Source: Cytophagales bacterium
Lineage (GTDB): Bacteria > Bacteroidota > Bacteroidia > Cytophagales > Bernardetiaceae
DNA: 64,000 nucleotides
Assembly (NCBI GenBank): GCA_013299045.1
Contig: JAAFJX010000003.1
Location: forward strand, 1 to 64,000
Direction of reading: 5' to 3'
This document shows, piece by piece, positions 26,451 to 35,563 of this stretch. The first letter of the stretch is position 1. The number at the start of each line of letters is the position of its first letter. The notes under the pieces were generated by a model, which saw nothing but the letters and a program-made list of their open reading frames with translations, was not told where the DNA came from and did not search any database. The position numbers and the translations under genes are program-made.

Positions 26451-26538
26451 TTGCGCGTTTTAGAATGACATACCCTCATAAGGTTTAAAGGTCTTATGAG
26501 GGTTGTTTTATGGCTACCGCATGAATCTGGCAAAAAAG
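26418..26538. repeat. 27-base exact direct repeat
   Basis: GGCTACCGCATGAATCTGGC plus AAAAAAG occurs at 26418-26444 (inside the end of the outer membrane protein gene) and again at 26512-26538 (non-coding). The terminator hairpin at 26473-26502 lies between the two copies. Sequence outside the 27 bases is not similar. Confidence 0.85.
26473..26510 (+). terminator. Rho-independent terminator
   Basis: CCCTCATAAG (26473-26482) pairs perfectly with CTTATGAGGG (26493-26502) around a 10-base loop, followed by TTGTTTTA. It lies 22 bases after the stop of the outer membrane protein gene. Confidence 0.85.
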
Positions 26539-26659
26539 GTAGATTTGTTTTAAATTGGGTGAATTCACCTTAGTTTTTAGAGATGCGGTAAGATTTTCTC
26601 ACAAAAAAGCATTACTTTTGTGCCTCTTTGGCCAAATGGCTACTAAAGTCCTTTTCTAA

Positions 26660-27382
26660 ATGAAAAACAGCCCTGATTTTGCTTCTTGGATTATTTTTGA
26701 AAGCGAAGACTTTATTGTTGTGAATAAACCGCCCGATGTATCTTCGTTGGACGAACGCTTGGGCACAAATACGAGTGTTCTTAGACTCGGAAAAGTCTAT
26801 CATGCTGACTTACAGCTTTGTCATAGACTGGACAAAGAAACAAGTGGTGTATTAGTGGCCGCCAAGCACCCTGCCGCCTATAGGCATTTGGCAATGGCCT
26901 TTGAGCACCGTGAAGTTATAAAACGCTATCATGCTGTCGCAAAGGGCATACACGCCTTTCATGAAACGATGATAGAACTGCCACTTACCACCACAGCCAA
27001 AGGCATAGCTCAAATAGACTTCCGCGAAGGTAAACCTTCGGCAACGCTCGCTACGACCATAAAAGCCTATAAGCGGCATACGCTCGTGGAATGTGAGCCT
27101 GTAACGGGTCGTTTGCATCAGATACGCATACACATGGCCGCACAAAAAGCACCTCTAGTGGCTGATACACAGTATGGTGGCGAATACCTCTATCTATCGG
27201 AGCTAAAAAGACGCTTCAATATCAAAAAGTTTGAAGAAGAGCAACCTCTCATCAAGCGGGTGGCTCTGCACGCCTTCGGCATTCAGTTTTTAGGCTTGAA
27301 GGGCGAGTTGGTGAACGTAGAAGCGCCTTATCCCAAAGATGTTAAGGCACTTCTGAAACAGTTAGACAATTATGACGTTTAA
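26660..27382 (+). CDS. RluA-family pseudouridine synthase
   Basis: 240 residues. It isomerises uridine to pseudouridine in RNA. The catalytic motif HRLDKETSG gives Asp58, followed by KRYHAVAKG and VTGRLHQIRIHMA, the standard RluA signatures. It lacks an N-terminal S4 domain, as in RluA/TruC-type enzymes, so the target (tRNA or rRNA position) cannot be assigned. TACTTTTG at 26613-26620 may be its -7 promoter element. Monocistronic in appearance. Confidence 0.93.
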   Translation: MKNSPDFASWIIFESEDFIVVNKPPDVSSLDERLGTNTSVLRLGKVYHADLQLCHRLDKETSGVLVAAKHPAAYRHLAMAFEHREVIKRYHAVAKGIHAFHETMIELPLTTTAKGIAQIDFREGKPSATLATTIKAYKRHTLVECEPVTGRLHQIRIHMAAQKAPLVADTQYGGEYLYLSELKRRFNIKKFEEEQPLIKRVALHAFGIQFLGLKGELVNVEAPYPKDVKALLKQLDNYDV

Positions 27383-27480
27383 GAGCCTGAAAGAGCTTTA
27401 CTTTTTCGGTTTCTGTGAAAAGCATAGTACTTGTTTCATTTCATGGAAAATTATTTTCAAATAATAATTGCGGTGTAAGT

Positions 27481-27511
27481 TTTGCAAAACTAATTCGCTT
27501 CGTATTTTTGC
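27481..27511 (+). promoter_or_regulatory. Promoter of topA (Bacteroidota type)
   Basis: TTTG at 27481-27484, an 18-base spacer and TATTTTTGC at 27503-27511 fit the Bacteroidota -33/-7 consensus. The start would be near 27518, about 43 bases before the ATG at 27561. Confidence 0.65.
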
Positions 27512-27560
27512 GGCGTTTTAAGCGAGACACTTCGTGGTAAAATCAAGTAGTCAAACAATT

Positions 27561-30059
27561 ATGTCTAAAAACTTACTCATAGTGGAGTCGCCAGCTAAGG
27601 CAAAAACCATTAGCGGCTATCTGGGGCCAGATTTTGTGGTTAAATCTAGCTTTGGGCACGTGCGCGACCTACCCAAAGGCAACAAAGCCATAGACCTAGA
27701 AAATGGCTTCAAGCCCCATTATGTAGTCATGCCAGACAAAGAGGCTATTATCAAGGAGTTAAAAATCTTGGCAGCAAAAGCTGAATATGTGTGGTTAGCT
27801 ACGGACGAAGACCGTGAAGGAGAAGCCATTTCTTGGCATTTGCAAGAGGTTTTAGAACTGCGCCCAGAACGCACAAGACGCATCGTTTTCCATGAAATTA
27901 CGAAGGCAGCCATACAAAAAGCGGTTCAGAAACCGCGTGTATTGGATATTGACCTTGTTAATGCACAGCAAGCACGCCGTGTGCTAGACCGCATCGTCGG
28001 TTTTGAGCTATCGCCAGTACTCTGGACAAAAATCAGAACAGGGCTTTCGGCGGGGCGCGTTCAATCTGTAGCAGTTCGTATGATAGTGGACAGGGAGCGC
28101 GAAATAGAAAAATTTGTGCCTGAGTCTTTTTTTAAAATAGTTGCCCGTTTTCCGCTAGAAAATGACAAAAATTTGATTGCGGAACTCCCTAAAAAACTGA
28201 ACTTGCCGCAAGATGCAGAAGGTTTTTTGCAGGGGTGCCTAGGCGCTCAGTTTTCTATCCAAAATCTAGAAAAAAAACCTGCCAAGAAAACTCCCTCCGC
28301 GCCTTTTACCACTTCCACCCTCCAGCAAGAAGCCAGCCGTAAGCTCGGTTTTTCGGTGTCCAGGACGATGCGCCTCGCCCAAGACCTTTATGAAGAGGGC
28401 CATATTACCTACATGAGAACAGACTCCACTGTTCTTTCGGAAGAGGCATTGGCCAATGCTGCCGCTGCTATTGCAAACCTTTTTGGTAAACCCTATTTGA
28501 ATACACGTCAGTTTAAGACGAAGTCCGCTTCTGCACAAGAAGCGCACGAAGCCATACGTCCCACGGACTTTGCCATACGAAAAGCGGGTAAAGATGAAGC
28601 CGCTCAAAAGTTGTATGAATTGATATGGCGCAGAACATTAGCCTCACAAATGGCTGATGCTCAGCTAGAAAGAACCATAGCCACGGTAGGAATTTCTACC
28701 TTGAAAGACGTTCTTGTGGCCACTGGTGAAGTTATCATTTTTGACGGCTTTCTGAAGCTCTACATGGACTCTACAGACGACGAAGATGACGAGGAGCAGA
28801 GCAGTATGCTGCCACCTCTCACCATTGGTCAGCACCTTAGGCTTGAGCGAATGAAAGCCACAGAGCGTTTTTCTAAGCCCAAAGCCCGTTATACAGAGGC
28901 AGCTCTCGTTAAAGCCATGGAAGAAGTGGGCATAGGCAGACCCTCTACCTATGCGCCTACTATCTCTACTATTCAAAAACGGGAATATGTGGTTAAAGAA
29001 AGCCGCGATGGAAAAACAAGAGCCTACCTGGAGTATGTTTTGGAAAAAGATAAAATCAAGAAAGAGAAGAAAAGTGAAGTACATGGAGCTGAAAAAAATA
29101 AACTTTTTCCAACAGATATAGGCGCTGTCGTGAACGATTTTTTATTTAAACACTTTCCAAACATCATTGATTTTTCATTCACTGCTAAAGTAGAAAAACA
29201 ATTTGATGAGATTGCTAGCGGTAAAATAGTTTGGAACAGCATGATTGCATCTTTTTACAAGGATTTCCATCCTGCCGTAGAAAACACCAAGGAAACAGCC
29301 GCTTTGGCCTCTGCCTCCACAGCACGTTTGCTAGGAGATGACCCCAAAACAGGCCGCCCCATCACCGCCAAGCTGGGTAGATATGGCGCTTATGTAGAAA
29401 TTGCCAATGAAAAAGAAGGCGAAAAGCCGCAATATGCCAGCCTTAAAAAGGGACAATCTCTCAACAGCATTACGCTAGCCGAAGCACTTGATTTGTTCAA
29501 ACTGCCGCGTGAAGTGGGCTTCTTCGAAGAAAAAATCATCAAAGCTAATATTGGTCGTTTTGGGCCTTATTTACAGCACGATGGCAAGTTTGTGTCGGTA
29601 GGAAAAGAGATAGACCTCTTGAGTATCAATGAAGCAGAAGCCATACAACTCATTATAGCCAAACGCGAAGCAGAAGCACAAAAGCATATCAAAACCTTCT
29701 CTGAAAACCCTGACTTTAAGGTTCTTAATGGCCGCTTTGGCCCCTATATAGCCTATGGAAAAGTCAATTTAAAAATCCCCAAAGGCATGATACCAGAGGA
29801 GCTAACACTTGAAGATTGTATGCGAATAGCTGAAACCGCACCACCTCCTAAAGCCGCGTCTGCATGGAACAAAAAAGCAGTTGCGTCTGCTAAAGTAGCT
29901 ACAAAAACTACCAAGAAGACAAGCAAGACCACAGATGCCTCCAAGTCTGTGGAAAAATCTGCTAAACCCAGCGCGAAAAAAGTTGCGGCTGCTCCCAAAA
30001 GCTCGCCAAAGCCTCCCACCAAAAGCGAAATGCCAAAAAGCCGTAAGGACAAAGTATAA
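27561..30059 (+). CDS. topA: DNA topoisomerase I
   Basis: 832 residues. It relaxes negative supercoils by cutting one strand. The TOPRIM domain covers about residues 1-115 (LLIVESPAKAKTISGYLG, WLATDEDREGEAISWHL). The active-site tyrosine is Tyr284 in ITYMRTDST. The motif GIGRPSTYAPTI follows, then C-terminal repeat domains (GRYGAYVEI, GRFGPYLQ, GRFGPYIAYGKV) of the Bacteroidota type in place of zinc ribbons. The tail after residue 760 is Lys/Ala/Ser-rich and probably binds DNA non-specifically. The ATG at 27561 gives the conserved MSKNLLIVES start; a GTG nine codons earlier is in frame. Confidence 0.97.
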   Translation: MSKNLLIVESPAKAKTISGYLGPDFVVKSSFGHVRDLPKGNKAIDLENGFKPHYVVMPDKEAIIKELKILAAKAEYVWLATDEDREGEAISWHLQEVLELRPERTRRIVFHEITKAAIQKAVQKPRVLDIDLVNAQQARRVLDRIVGFELSPVLWTKIRTGLSAGRVQSVAVRMIVDREREIEKFVPESFFKIVARFPLENDKNLIAELPKKLNLPQDAEGFLQGCLGAQFSIQNLEKKPAKKTPSAPFTTSTLQQEASRKLGFSVSRTMRLAQDLYEEGHITYMRTDSTVLSEEALANAAAAIANLFGKPYLNTRQFKTKSASAQEAHEAIRPTDFAIRKAGKDEAAQKLYELIWRRTLASQMADAQLERTIATVGISTLKDVLVATGEVIIFDGFLKLYMDSTDDEDDEEQSSMLPPLTIGQHLRLERMKATERFSKPKARYTEAALVKAMEEVGIGRPSTYAPTISTIQKREYVVKESRDGKTRAYLEYVLEKDKIKKEKKSEVHGAEKNKLFPTDIGAVVNDFLFKHFPNIIDFSFTAKVEKQFDEIASGKIVWNSMIASFYKDFHPAVENTKETAALASASTARLLGDDPKTGRPITAKLGRYGAYVEIANEKEGEKPQYASLKKGQSLNSITLAEALDLFKLPREVGFFEEKIIKANIGRFGPYLQHDGKFVSVGKEIDLLSINEAEAIQLIIAKREAEAQKHIKTFSENPDFKVLNGRFGPYIAYGKVNLKIPKGMIPEELTLEDCMRIAETAPPPKAASAWNKKAVASAKVATKTTKKTSKTTDASKSVEKSAKPSAKKVAAAPKSSPKPPTKSEMPKSRKDKV

Positions 30060-30061
30060 GT

Positions 30062-30139
30062 ACCTAAGTAGTCACAAAAGCTAAAGGACTTAGGTTCAAT
30101 ATGGAAGCCCTTAACGTCATGCAATGCGTCCGCATGACG
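30062..30139. other. Two inverted repeats after topA
   Basis: ACCTAAGT (30062-30069) pairs with ACTTAGGT (30088-30095), and CGTCATGC (30115-30122) pairs with GCATGACG (30132-30139). Both are perfect eight-base arms directly after the topA stop. Neither has a strong T tract, so termination is likely but not certain. Confidence 0.5.
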
Positions 30140-30209
30140 AAAGTTCTTAAAAAAGATTAAATCTTTAAACAATATTGTATCCTAGCAAGTATCTGAAAGC
30201 AAAATGCGT

Positions 30210-30218
30210 TACTTTTGC
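30210..30218 (+). promoter_or_regulatory. Putative -7 promoter element
   Basis: TACTTTTGC matches TAnnTTTGC and lies 29 bases before the lipoprotein ATG at 30248. No clear TTTG is found 18-21 bases upstream. Confidence 0.4.
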
Positions 30219-30247
30219 ACGCTATTTCAAAGTAACGTGTTTTGACT

Positions 30248-31666
30248 ATGAAAAAATATTTGTTATTAATGTGTTTTGGCCTATTGTTGGCTTCTTGTAC
30301 GTCCGAGAATCCTTTACAAGGCATTTGGGTAGGCATTGATGAAAAAGGTGGAAGCATAGAGTTTAAGCCCAACAACAAGGTGGTCGTCGATGGCATAAGC
30401 GAACGAGAGTACACTTTGAGCGGGAACGATTTGCTTATCAAATGGCTCTCCTTTAACGAGGAATATAAAATTGAAATTCGGGGCAAAGATACCCTTCTTA
30501 TGACAGGGCTTGACAGCCGCCGCCGCTATATGCGCGAAGATGCCATGGGCAGTAAAACTGAGCGTTTTGCTTTGATGATAAAAAAAGATATTTTCAAAAA
30601 GACAAAAACTCAGGTAACCAGCGTTACACTGCGCGAAGTGGACTATGAAAAAGTTAAAGACAGTGTTAATTTTTCAGTAAGCAGCCGCGAAAAAATCAAA
30701 GAGGGTGATAAAATCTATCTGGGCGTGATTGTTATGCCGAACAAAGCACCAATGGATATCATTGTCCGCGAAGGTCGTTCTAAAGATGGGCTTGTAGCGC
30801 CGCTCTGGGAAGAAACCTTCGAGTCTATGGTCAAGGGCATGATCACGGAGTCTATCAAGAAAATTTGTATGAAAGTAGAAATGAAACTTGTTTCGGGTGC
30901 TTCCTATGAAGGTACTGCTACTTTTGAAGACAGCAAGACCATGAATTTCACTTTTGATAGGATGAATGGCTGGCTACCCAAAAAAGACAAAGCCTCCGTG
31001 CAAGTTTTTGTAGAAGCCTACTTCTTAAACCGCTTTGGGTCGCATACCGTCAAAAGTGTGAACTTGGAATCAAAAGATGCTGCCAGTTTGTCTTATACAG
31101 GCGTGGTTGAGTTTAGCAAAGGAGGTAAAGCGGCTGTTTCTATTGACCTAACCAAGAGTTGGCTGCCCCTCGTTCCAACAGACCAAGCCACTGCTGAACT
31201 GATAGCTAAGTACCGTATTACGAAGGATTTATCCCGTATGGCGCAAGTCGTAAAAGCCACGCCAACCAAGAGCACAGGCGAATACGAAGTAGAACTCAAG
31301 CTAGACCGCCTGGAGAGAAACGTACGTATCGTTTTTAATGCCAATCAGGGTTGGTATCCGGTTAATGAGGTGCAGAACCTGTCCGATGTGGTCAAATGTC
31401 AAATGAGCAATGGCTTGGAATCAACCTTTGTTGAAGATGTTAAGCTCACAAAAAAGACTCCTACTGAGTACAGGGGTATAGCTTATTTTTCTAGTAAGGA
31501 TAAAAAAGACATTAAGGTCATCTGCGAAGGCCAAAAATTCACTTGGGAGATTGTCAAAGCTGCTAATGACAAGTCATTCAAGAGCCAACTTCCGCCAGAG
31601 TTACAAAAAGAGCTTAAAAATACTGAGATGCTCAAAAAAGGCGGCCCACGCAACTTGCAAAAATAA
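30248..31666 (+). CDS. Lipoprotein of unknown function
   Basis: 472 residues with a lipoprotein signal (LLMCFGLLLASC, modified Cys17), so the product is membrane-anchored. Residues 24-75 (LQGIWVGIDEKGGSIEFKPN) look like a small lipocalin-like or DUF-type domain that sits at the start of many Bacteroidota lipoproteins. The remainder is beta-rich with three loosely similar segments containing GWLP or GWYP (NGWLPKKDKASVQV, KSWLPLVPTDQATAEL, NQGWYPVNEVQN), suggesting internal repeats of about 95 residues. No enzymatic motif is seen. Probably exported, with a binding or structural role; the function is unknown. Confidence 0.75.
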   Translation: MKKYLLLMCFGLLLASCTSENPLQGIWVGIDEKGGSIEFKPNNKVVVDGISEREYTLSGNDLLIKWLSFNEEYKIEIRGKDTLLMTGLDSRRRYMREDAMGSKTERFALMIKKDIFKKTKTQVTSVTLREVDYEKVKDSVNFSVSSREKIKEGDKIYLGVIVMPNKAPMDIIVREGRSKDGLVAPLWEETFESMVKGMITESIKKICMKVEMKLVSGASYEGTATFEDSKTMNFTFDRMNGWLPKKDKASVQVFVEAYFLNRFGSHTVKSVNLESKDAASLSYTGVVEFSKGGKAAVSIDLTKSWLPLVPTDQATAELIAKYRITKDLSRMAQVVKATPTKSTGEYEVELKLDRLERNVRIVFNANQGWYPVNEVQNLSDVVKCQMSNGLESTFVEDVKLTKKTPTEYRGIAYFSSKDKKDIKVICEGQKFTWEIVKAANDKSFKSQLPPELQKELKNTEMLKKGGPRNLQK

Positions 31667-31781
31667 CAAGCGGAGGCTCGTTCGGCTACTGTTGCTTGGC
31701 GAGCATCTTTTTAGACCAAAACTATCTGTTTTGCACTATCTTTGTAGTCAATAATAAAAGCACATAAACTTTTCATCAATC

Positions 31782-32666
31782 ATGCAAATCCGAACAATAG
31801 TCCAACATTTTTGTTTTTTTACTTTTTTAACGGTTTTATTGGCAACACAGGCCGCCAATGCTCAAAAAGTAGGCGAAAACTATAAAACCGGTGAAATCAG
31901 CTACGTTTATCTTGAACGCGGCCCCGATACACTCAAAGCCCTGCCTACACAAATTGTGAGCTTCTACTTTGAGCTGTATGCCGTTCGTAAAGGCAAGCCA
32001 GACTCACTCCTGAACAGCACACGTGCTATGGGTAATGCACCTGCGGCTGTGCCTGCCATTAATGCGGCTGCTTTAGATAACTTAATGTCTATGTTTGCCA
32101 TCGGCGACAGCGTTAAAGCCATTTTACCAAGCAGCAAATTCCCTCAACTCGGCATGACAGCCGAAGAAAGCGTACGCATTTCATTCCGCGTACTTAAATT
32201 TTATAGCTATGAGGAATATAACACCGAAAGAATGAAGCAACAAGCAGAACTAGAAGCCAAGATAAAAGTGTCGGAAGATGCTTATATGACCCAAGCTCTG
32301 AGCGGGATTCCGAACATACAGCGCACACCCGAAGGGCTTTATTACGTCATAGAACAGGCTGGGGCAGGCGAAAACCCTAAAAAAGGAGACGAGGTAACTG
32401 TGCACTATGAAGGCACACTCCTGCGCGACGGCAAAAAATTTGATTCGTCTTATGACCGTCAGTCGCCTTTTTCTACAAAAATTGGAGTAGGGCAGGTTAT
32501 TAAAGGTTGGGATATGGGCATACCTTTGCTCAAGCCGGGCGGTAAAGCCACTCTGTTTATTCCTTCCTATCTGGCCTATGGCAGTAGAGATATGGGTGAT
32601 ATTCCCGCTTTTTCAACCTTAATTTTCAAGGTTGAACTGCTTTCTATAAAGCCTGCTAATCCGTAA
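31782..32666 (+). CDS. Exported FKBP-type peptidyl-prolyl isomerase
   Basis: 294 residues with a signal peptide (FLTVLLATQAANA, cut before QKVG). The N-terminal 170 residues form a helical or dimerisation region of the FkpA/Mip kind. The C-terminal FKBP domain (about residues 185-290) has VTVHYEGTLLRDGKKFDSSYDR, GVGQVIKGWDMGIPLLKPGGKATLFIPSYLAYG, the substrate pocket motifs. It catalyses proline isomerisation in the periplasm and probably assists folding of exported proteins. DUF1573 and an NadR-like gene follow closely and may be co-transcribed. Confidence 0.92.
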   Translation: MQIRTIVQHFCFFTFLTVLLATQAANAQKVGENYKTGEISYVYLERGPDTLKALPTQIVSFYFELYAVRKGKPDSLLNSTRAMGNAPAAVPAINAAALDNLMSMFAIGDSVKAILPSSKFPQLGMTAEESVRISFRVLKFYSYEEYNTERMKQQAELEAKIKVSEDAYMTQALSGIPNIQRTPEGLYYVIEQAGAGENPKKGDEVTVHYEGTLLRDGKKFDSSYDRQSPFSTKIGVGQVIKGWDMGIPLLKPGGKATLFIPSYLAYGSRDMGDIPAFSTLIFKVELLSIKPANP

Positions 32667-32681
32667 ACAAAACAATTTATA

Positions 32682-33086
32682 ATGTTTATTCTTAGAACCT
32701 TATACGTCTTACTGCCAGTAGCTTTGCTTTTGCTGAGCGCGGCTACTGCAAGTACTAGGCTAGACCGCGTTGGTATTTTGTTTTTCAAGAAGCAAAGCCT
32801 TGATTTTGGAGAGGTTCAGGAAGGAAAGAAAGCCCGTCTTGTTTATGAATGTGTTAATAAAGGCAATTACCCTATTGTCATAAGTCAGGTGCGTGGCAGT
32901 TGTGGCTGTGTAGTAGGCTCATATCCGCGTGAGCCTATTGCACCAGATGAAAAGGCCAAGATTGAGGTTATTTTTGATGCTTCAGGAAAATCTGGCGCTC
33001 AAAAGAAAATCATTACAGTCATTAGCAACGCTGAAAATTCGGAAGTCAAACTGCACTTGAGCGGAATTGTCATTTCAAAAAAATGA
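32682..33086 (+). CDS. Exported DUF1573 protein
   Basis: 134 residues with an N-terminal hydrophobic helix (LYVLLPVALLLLSAATAS). The rest is a DUF1573 (ASH-like immunoglobulin-fold) domain: LDFGEVQEGKKARLVYECVNKGNYPIVIS, then VRGSCGCVVGSYPREPIAP, with the typical SCGC motif and G.....K.I.V.F.S end. It lies 15 bases after the FKBP gene and overlaps the next gene by four bases (ATGA), so the three are probably one operon. The molecular role of DUF1573 is not established. Confidence 0.88.
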   Translation: MFILRTLYVLLPVALLLLSAATASTRLDRVGILFFKKQSLDFGEVQEGKKARLVYECVNKGNYPIVISQVRGSCGCVVGSYPREPIAPDEKAKIEVIFDASGKSGAQKKIITVISNAENSEVKLHLSGIVISKK

Positions 33087-33658
33087 AATGCAAAACCCAC
33101 ACTCCTCCGCTTGTCGTTGCGCTTGTGGGCGGTGAGTCAAGTGGCAAAAGTACACTTGCGGCTACACTGGCCACCTATTTTAACACGGTATGGAGTCCTG
33201 AATTTTTGCGGTCGTACTTGGACAATAAGACAGCCAAAGGTGTAACGCAACCAGATAATTTGGTTAGCAGAAAAGATATAAAACCAATAGCTGAAGGGCA
33301 ATTTGTATGGGAATCCGCTTTGCGGCAAGAAAAAAAGCAAGTGGTTTTTATGGATACCTGCCTGCTCATGACCGACCTCTATACCACACATTATTTTGGC
33401 AGTAGCCCTTTGTACTTAAAAAGGTATTTGAGGCAAAGCCAGTACGATTATTTTTTGTTGCTTGAAAGCGATTTGGAATGGGTGGCAGACTTTCAGCGCG
33501 AATCGGCAGAAGTGAGCCAATATTTTTTTAAGCAAATAAAAACGCGTTTAGAAGAAGAAAACCAGCCTCATGCGTTTGTAAAAGGACAGGGTTCAGAGCG
33601 TTTGGAGTCTGCTCTTAATGCTTTAAGGCTTCGCTTTCCGCATATTTTTCAAGAATAG
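33083..33658 (+). CDS. NadR-like P-loop ATPase
   Basis: 191 residues with Walker A GGESSGKST at residues 16-24 and a kinase-like core (SPEFLRSYLDN, EGQFVWESALRQEKKQVVFMDTCLLMTDLYTTHYFG). This matches the AAA/P-loop domain of NadR-type nicotinamide ribonucleoside kinases. The adenylyltransferase half of full NadR is absent, so it may be a stand-alone ribosylnicotinamide kinase or another small-molecule kinase. The start overlaps the DUF1573 stop (ATGA). The 3' end overlaps the convergent gene at 33615 by 44 bases. Confidence 0.8.
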   Translation: MKCKTHTPPLVVALVGGESSGKSTLAATLATYFNTVWSPEFLRSYLDNKTAKGVTQPDNLVSRKDIKPIAEGQFVWESALRQEKKQVVFMDTCLLMTDLYTTHYFGSSPLYLKRYLRQSQYDYFLLLESDLEWVADFQRESAEVSQYFFKQIKTRLEEENQPHAFVKGQGSERLESALNALRLRFPHIFQE

Positions 33659-34337
33659 GCCAGTCCAGAACCGTCCAGAAGCAAGCACGCAACCCAGCTT
33701 CACGCAGCCCATTGTTCAACCAAGTATTACAAGTAAAAAATAGGCTGTATTTCCCCTCCGACTCAAAAAAGGCATCATTCTGCCAATATGCAGCCCCTTT
33801 TATCTCCTCTACACAACCTTTCACATTGTGTTTCAAACTGTTCTTGATGTATTCCACGAGTTTTAGATACTGTTTTTCACTCACCTTTACAGCTTTACAT
33901 TTTTTGGTGGTTCTCATCTGAGCCAAAAAGGTCAGGTGCATAGCAGAGCGACTCAGATAAGCCATGGCATTGAAAGCCGTTAGTGGATTGAAGTAAAAAG
34001 GACTTTTACTTTCCAGATAATAGGCGCGGTCTCCCCAGCCAAAAGCCACAAAACGATGGTTTTTATGATAGCCAGAACAATCTTTTAGCAAGTTACGCCA
34101 GTCATATTGCGCAGTATGCAAGGGCAGTACAAGGTCCATGTGAAGGCCGTCTGTTTTGATATAGATGGTTATAGGCTTCTGGCTAGCCTCAATAAAGTCA
34201 TCATTGACAGTCCAACTAGAACCAATGGCTAAGAGTAGTCCATACAGCACAAAAAACGCCACTCCCGCGCAAAAGACGTTCTTTACGCATTTTATAACAA
34301 CTTCACGCAGCGAAAAGTCTGGCCAAATTGATTTCAT
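33615..34337 (-). CDS. DUF2459-family membrane-anchored protein
   Basis: 240 residues with one N-terminal membrane helix (CAGVAFFVLYGLLLAIG). The body carries IYIKTDGLHMDLVLPL, FVAFGWGDRAYYLES and the C-terminal FFTCNTWLNNGLREAGL. These are the His, GWGD and CNTW signatures of DUF2459 (a family sometimes annotated as a urease-associated protein), which may have a Cys/His active site. Function is not established. It is preceded at one base by the membrane protein gene at 34339, so the two probably form an operon, and it overlaps the convergent NadR-like gene. Confidence 0.8.
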   Translation of the reverse strand: MKSIWPDFSLREVVIKCVKNVFCAGVAFFVLYGLLLAIGSSWTVNDDFIEASQKPITIYIKTDGLHMDLVLPLHTAQYDWRNLLKDCSGYHKNHRFVAFGWGDRAYYLESKSPFYFNPLTAFNAMAYLSRSAMHLTFLAQMRTTKKCKAVKVSEKQYLKLVEYIKNSLKHNVKGCVEEIKGAAYWQNDAFFESEGKYSLFFTCNTWLNNGLREAGLRACFWTVLDWPILEKYAESEALKH

Positions 34338-34338
34338 T

Positions 34339-35064
34339 CTAAACTTTGTTCTTGCTTTTTTGCAAAAGTAATAACCTTATACTCATTAAATGCACCAAAA
34401 GCACCATAGGAGCAACAAAGGTAGGCAGCCAGCTAAAAGGAAAATATAGAATTCCTCTATTGGGCATTTCAAAGGCAAACTGCTGAAAAGGAGATGGTGC
34501 AGACAAAAGGGCATTGACCATGATATTTATCAGAAGAGCAAGACCTACAATTTGCCACATAAAAAGCGCCCAAAAAGGCATTTTTCCTTTTTTAATACCC
34601 CAGTACGCAACAATGGGTGCGGTTAAACCTGCCAGAATGTCAAAATTTCTACCTTCAAAAGTCATCAGTTCGGGTACGGCCTTATTGAGAAATAAAGCCC
34701 ACAAAACAAGTTCTACTGGTATACGGACTGTATGAAGCCACGTTAAGTCTTCTAAAGATAGGCTATCTATAAAAATTCTACCTCTCGGAGTAGCAAATAA
34801 AGCTATAAAGCACACAGCAAGGGGTAGGATACCCAAAAGGACAATTCTAGGCGGTAGCGCATTAAGAGTATCGCTATAAACGCCCATAAAGGCCAAAACC
34901 GCTTGAGCAAGCAACCAAACGAATAGAGAAATGCCTATTCTGCTAGCCCATTCTGCAATGGTAGCATTCGCTGACCGCTTTATTATACGATAGCAGACAA
35001 AAAAAGTAGCAAAGGTTGTTAGAGTAAAACTTAGCGATACATAAAAAGGGATATTTTCTAACAT
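34339..35064 (-). CDS. Integral membrane protein of unknown function
   Basis: About 241 residues with roughly seven hydrophobic helices (YVSLSFTLTTFATFFVCYRI, IGISLFVWLLAQAVLAFMGVY, IVLLGILPLAVCFIALF, FLPFWALFMWQIVGLALLINIMV and others). I recognise no transporter or enzyme signature. The ATG at 35064 (MLENIPFYV) starts right before helix 1; an ATG at 35121 adds 19 polar residues. Its stop is one base from the start of the DUF2459 gene, and TACTTTTGC at 34370-34362 within its last codons could be an internal promoter for that gene. Confidence 0.65.
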   Translation of the reverse strand: MLENIPFYVSLSFTLTTFATFFVCYRIIKRSANATIAEWASRIGISLFVWLLAQAVLAFMGVYSDTLNALPPRIVLLGILPLAVCFIALFATPRGRIFIDSLSLEDLTWLHTVRIPVELVLWALFLNKAVPELMTFEGRNFDILAGLTAPIVAYWGIKKGKMPFWALFMWQIVGLALLINIMVNALLSAPSPFQQFAFEMPNRGILYFPFSWLPTFVAPMVLLVHLMSIRLLLLQKSKNKV

Positions 35065-35121
35065 AATGCTTTTGGATTTATTGGTTATGAGCGTAATCTT
35101 GGCGAGTATACATTCTTCCAT

Positions 35122-35563
35122 ATTGCGCGCAAATTACACTATAATTTGCTAAAAAAATGGCTGTCGCCATCTTTTTATTTATCTTTGATGTATTAGCGCT
35201 TGTTTATGTTTAATACACTTTAAAGCCAGACAGTAAGCTAGTTACAAAATCTCTTGTTACCATCTTCATATAAAATAAAACAAAAGAGCAGTTTAGACTG
35301 TTTTCTTAAAAGAATGAAATCTGTTTTGCTCGGTTGCCCTCATACAAAAGCGTTCTAATCCAATTGAAATACCCAGCTCCTAGCTTTTATAGTTTACTTT
35401 TTGATAGGCGCTACACCGCTCAATGCAAGAGTCATGCTCAGCGAAACAAGTTCTGCATAAAAAAATAATGATTCCGTTACAGAAATTATTTGGCAGTACG
35501 AAAAATATTTTGCTTTTTTGCCACAATTAAAGGTTTAGTTTACTATCATAATCCGCGAAGTTT
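35122..35563. other. Intergenic region, nothing recognised
   Basis: About 440 AT-rich bases between the divergent membrane protein and receiver genes. No open frame, hairpin or promoter pair could be supported here. Confidence 0.4.
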
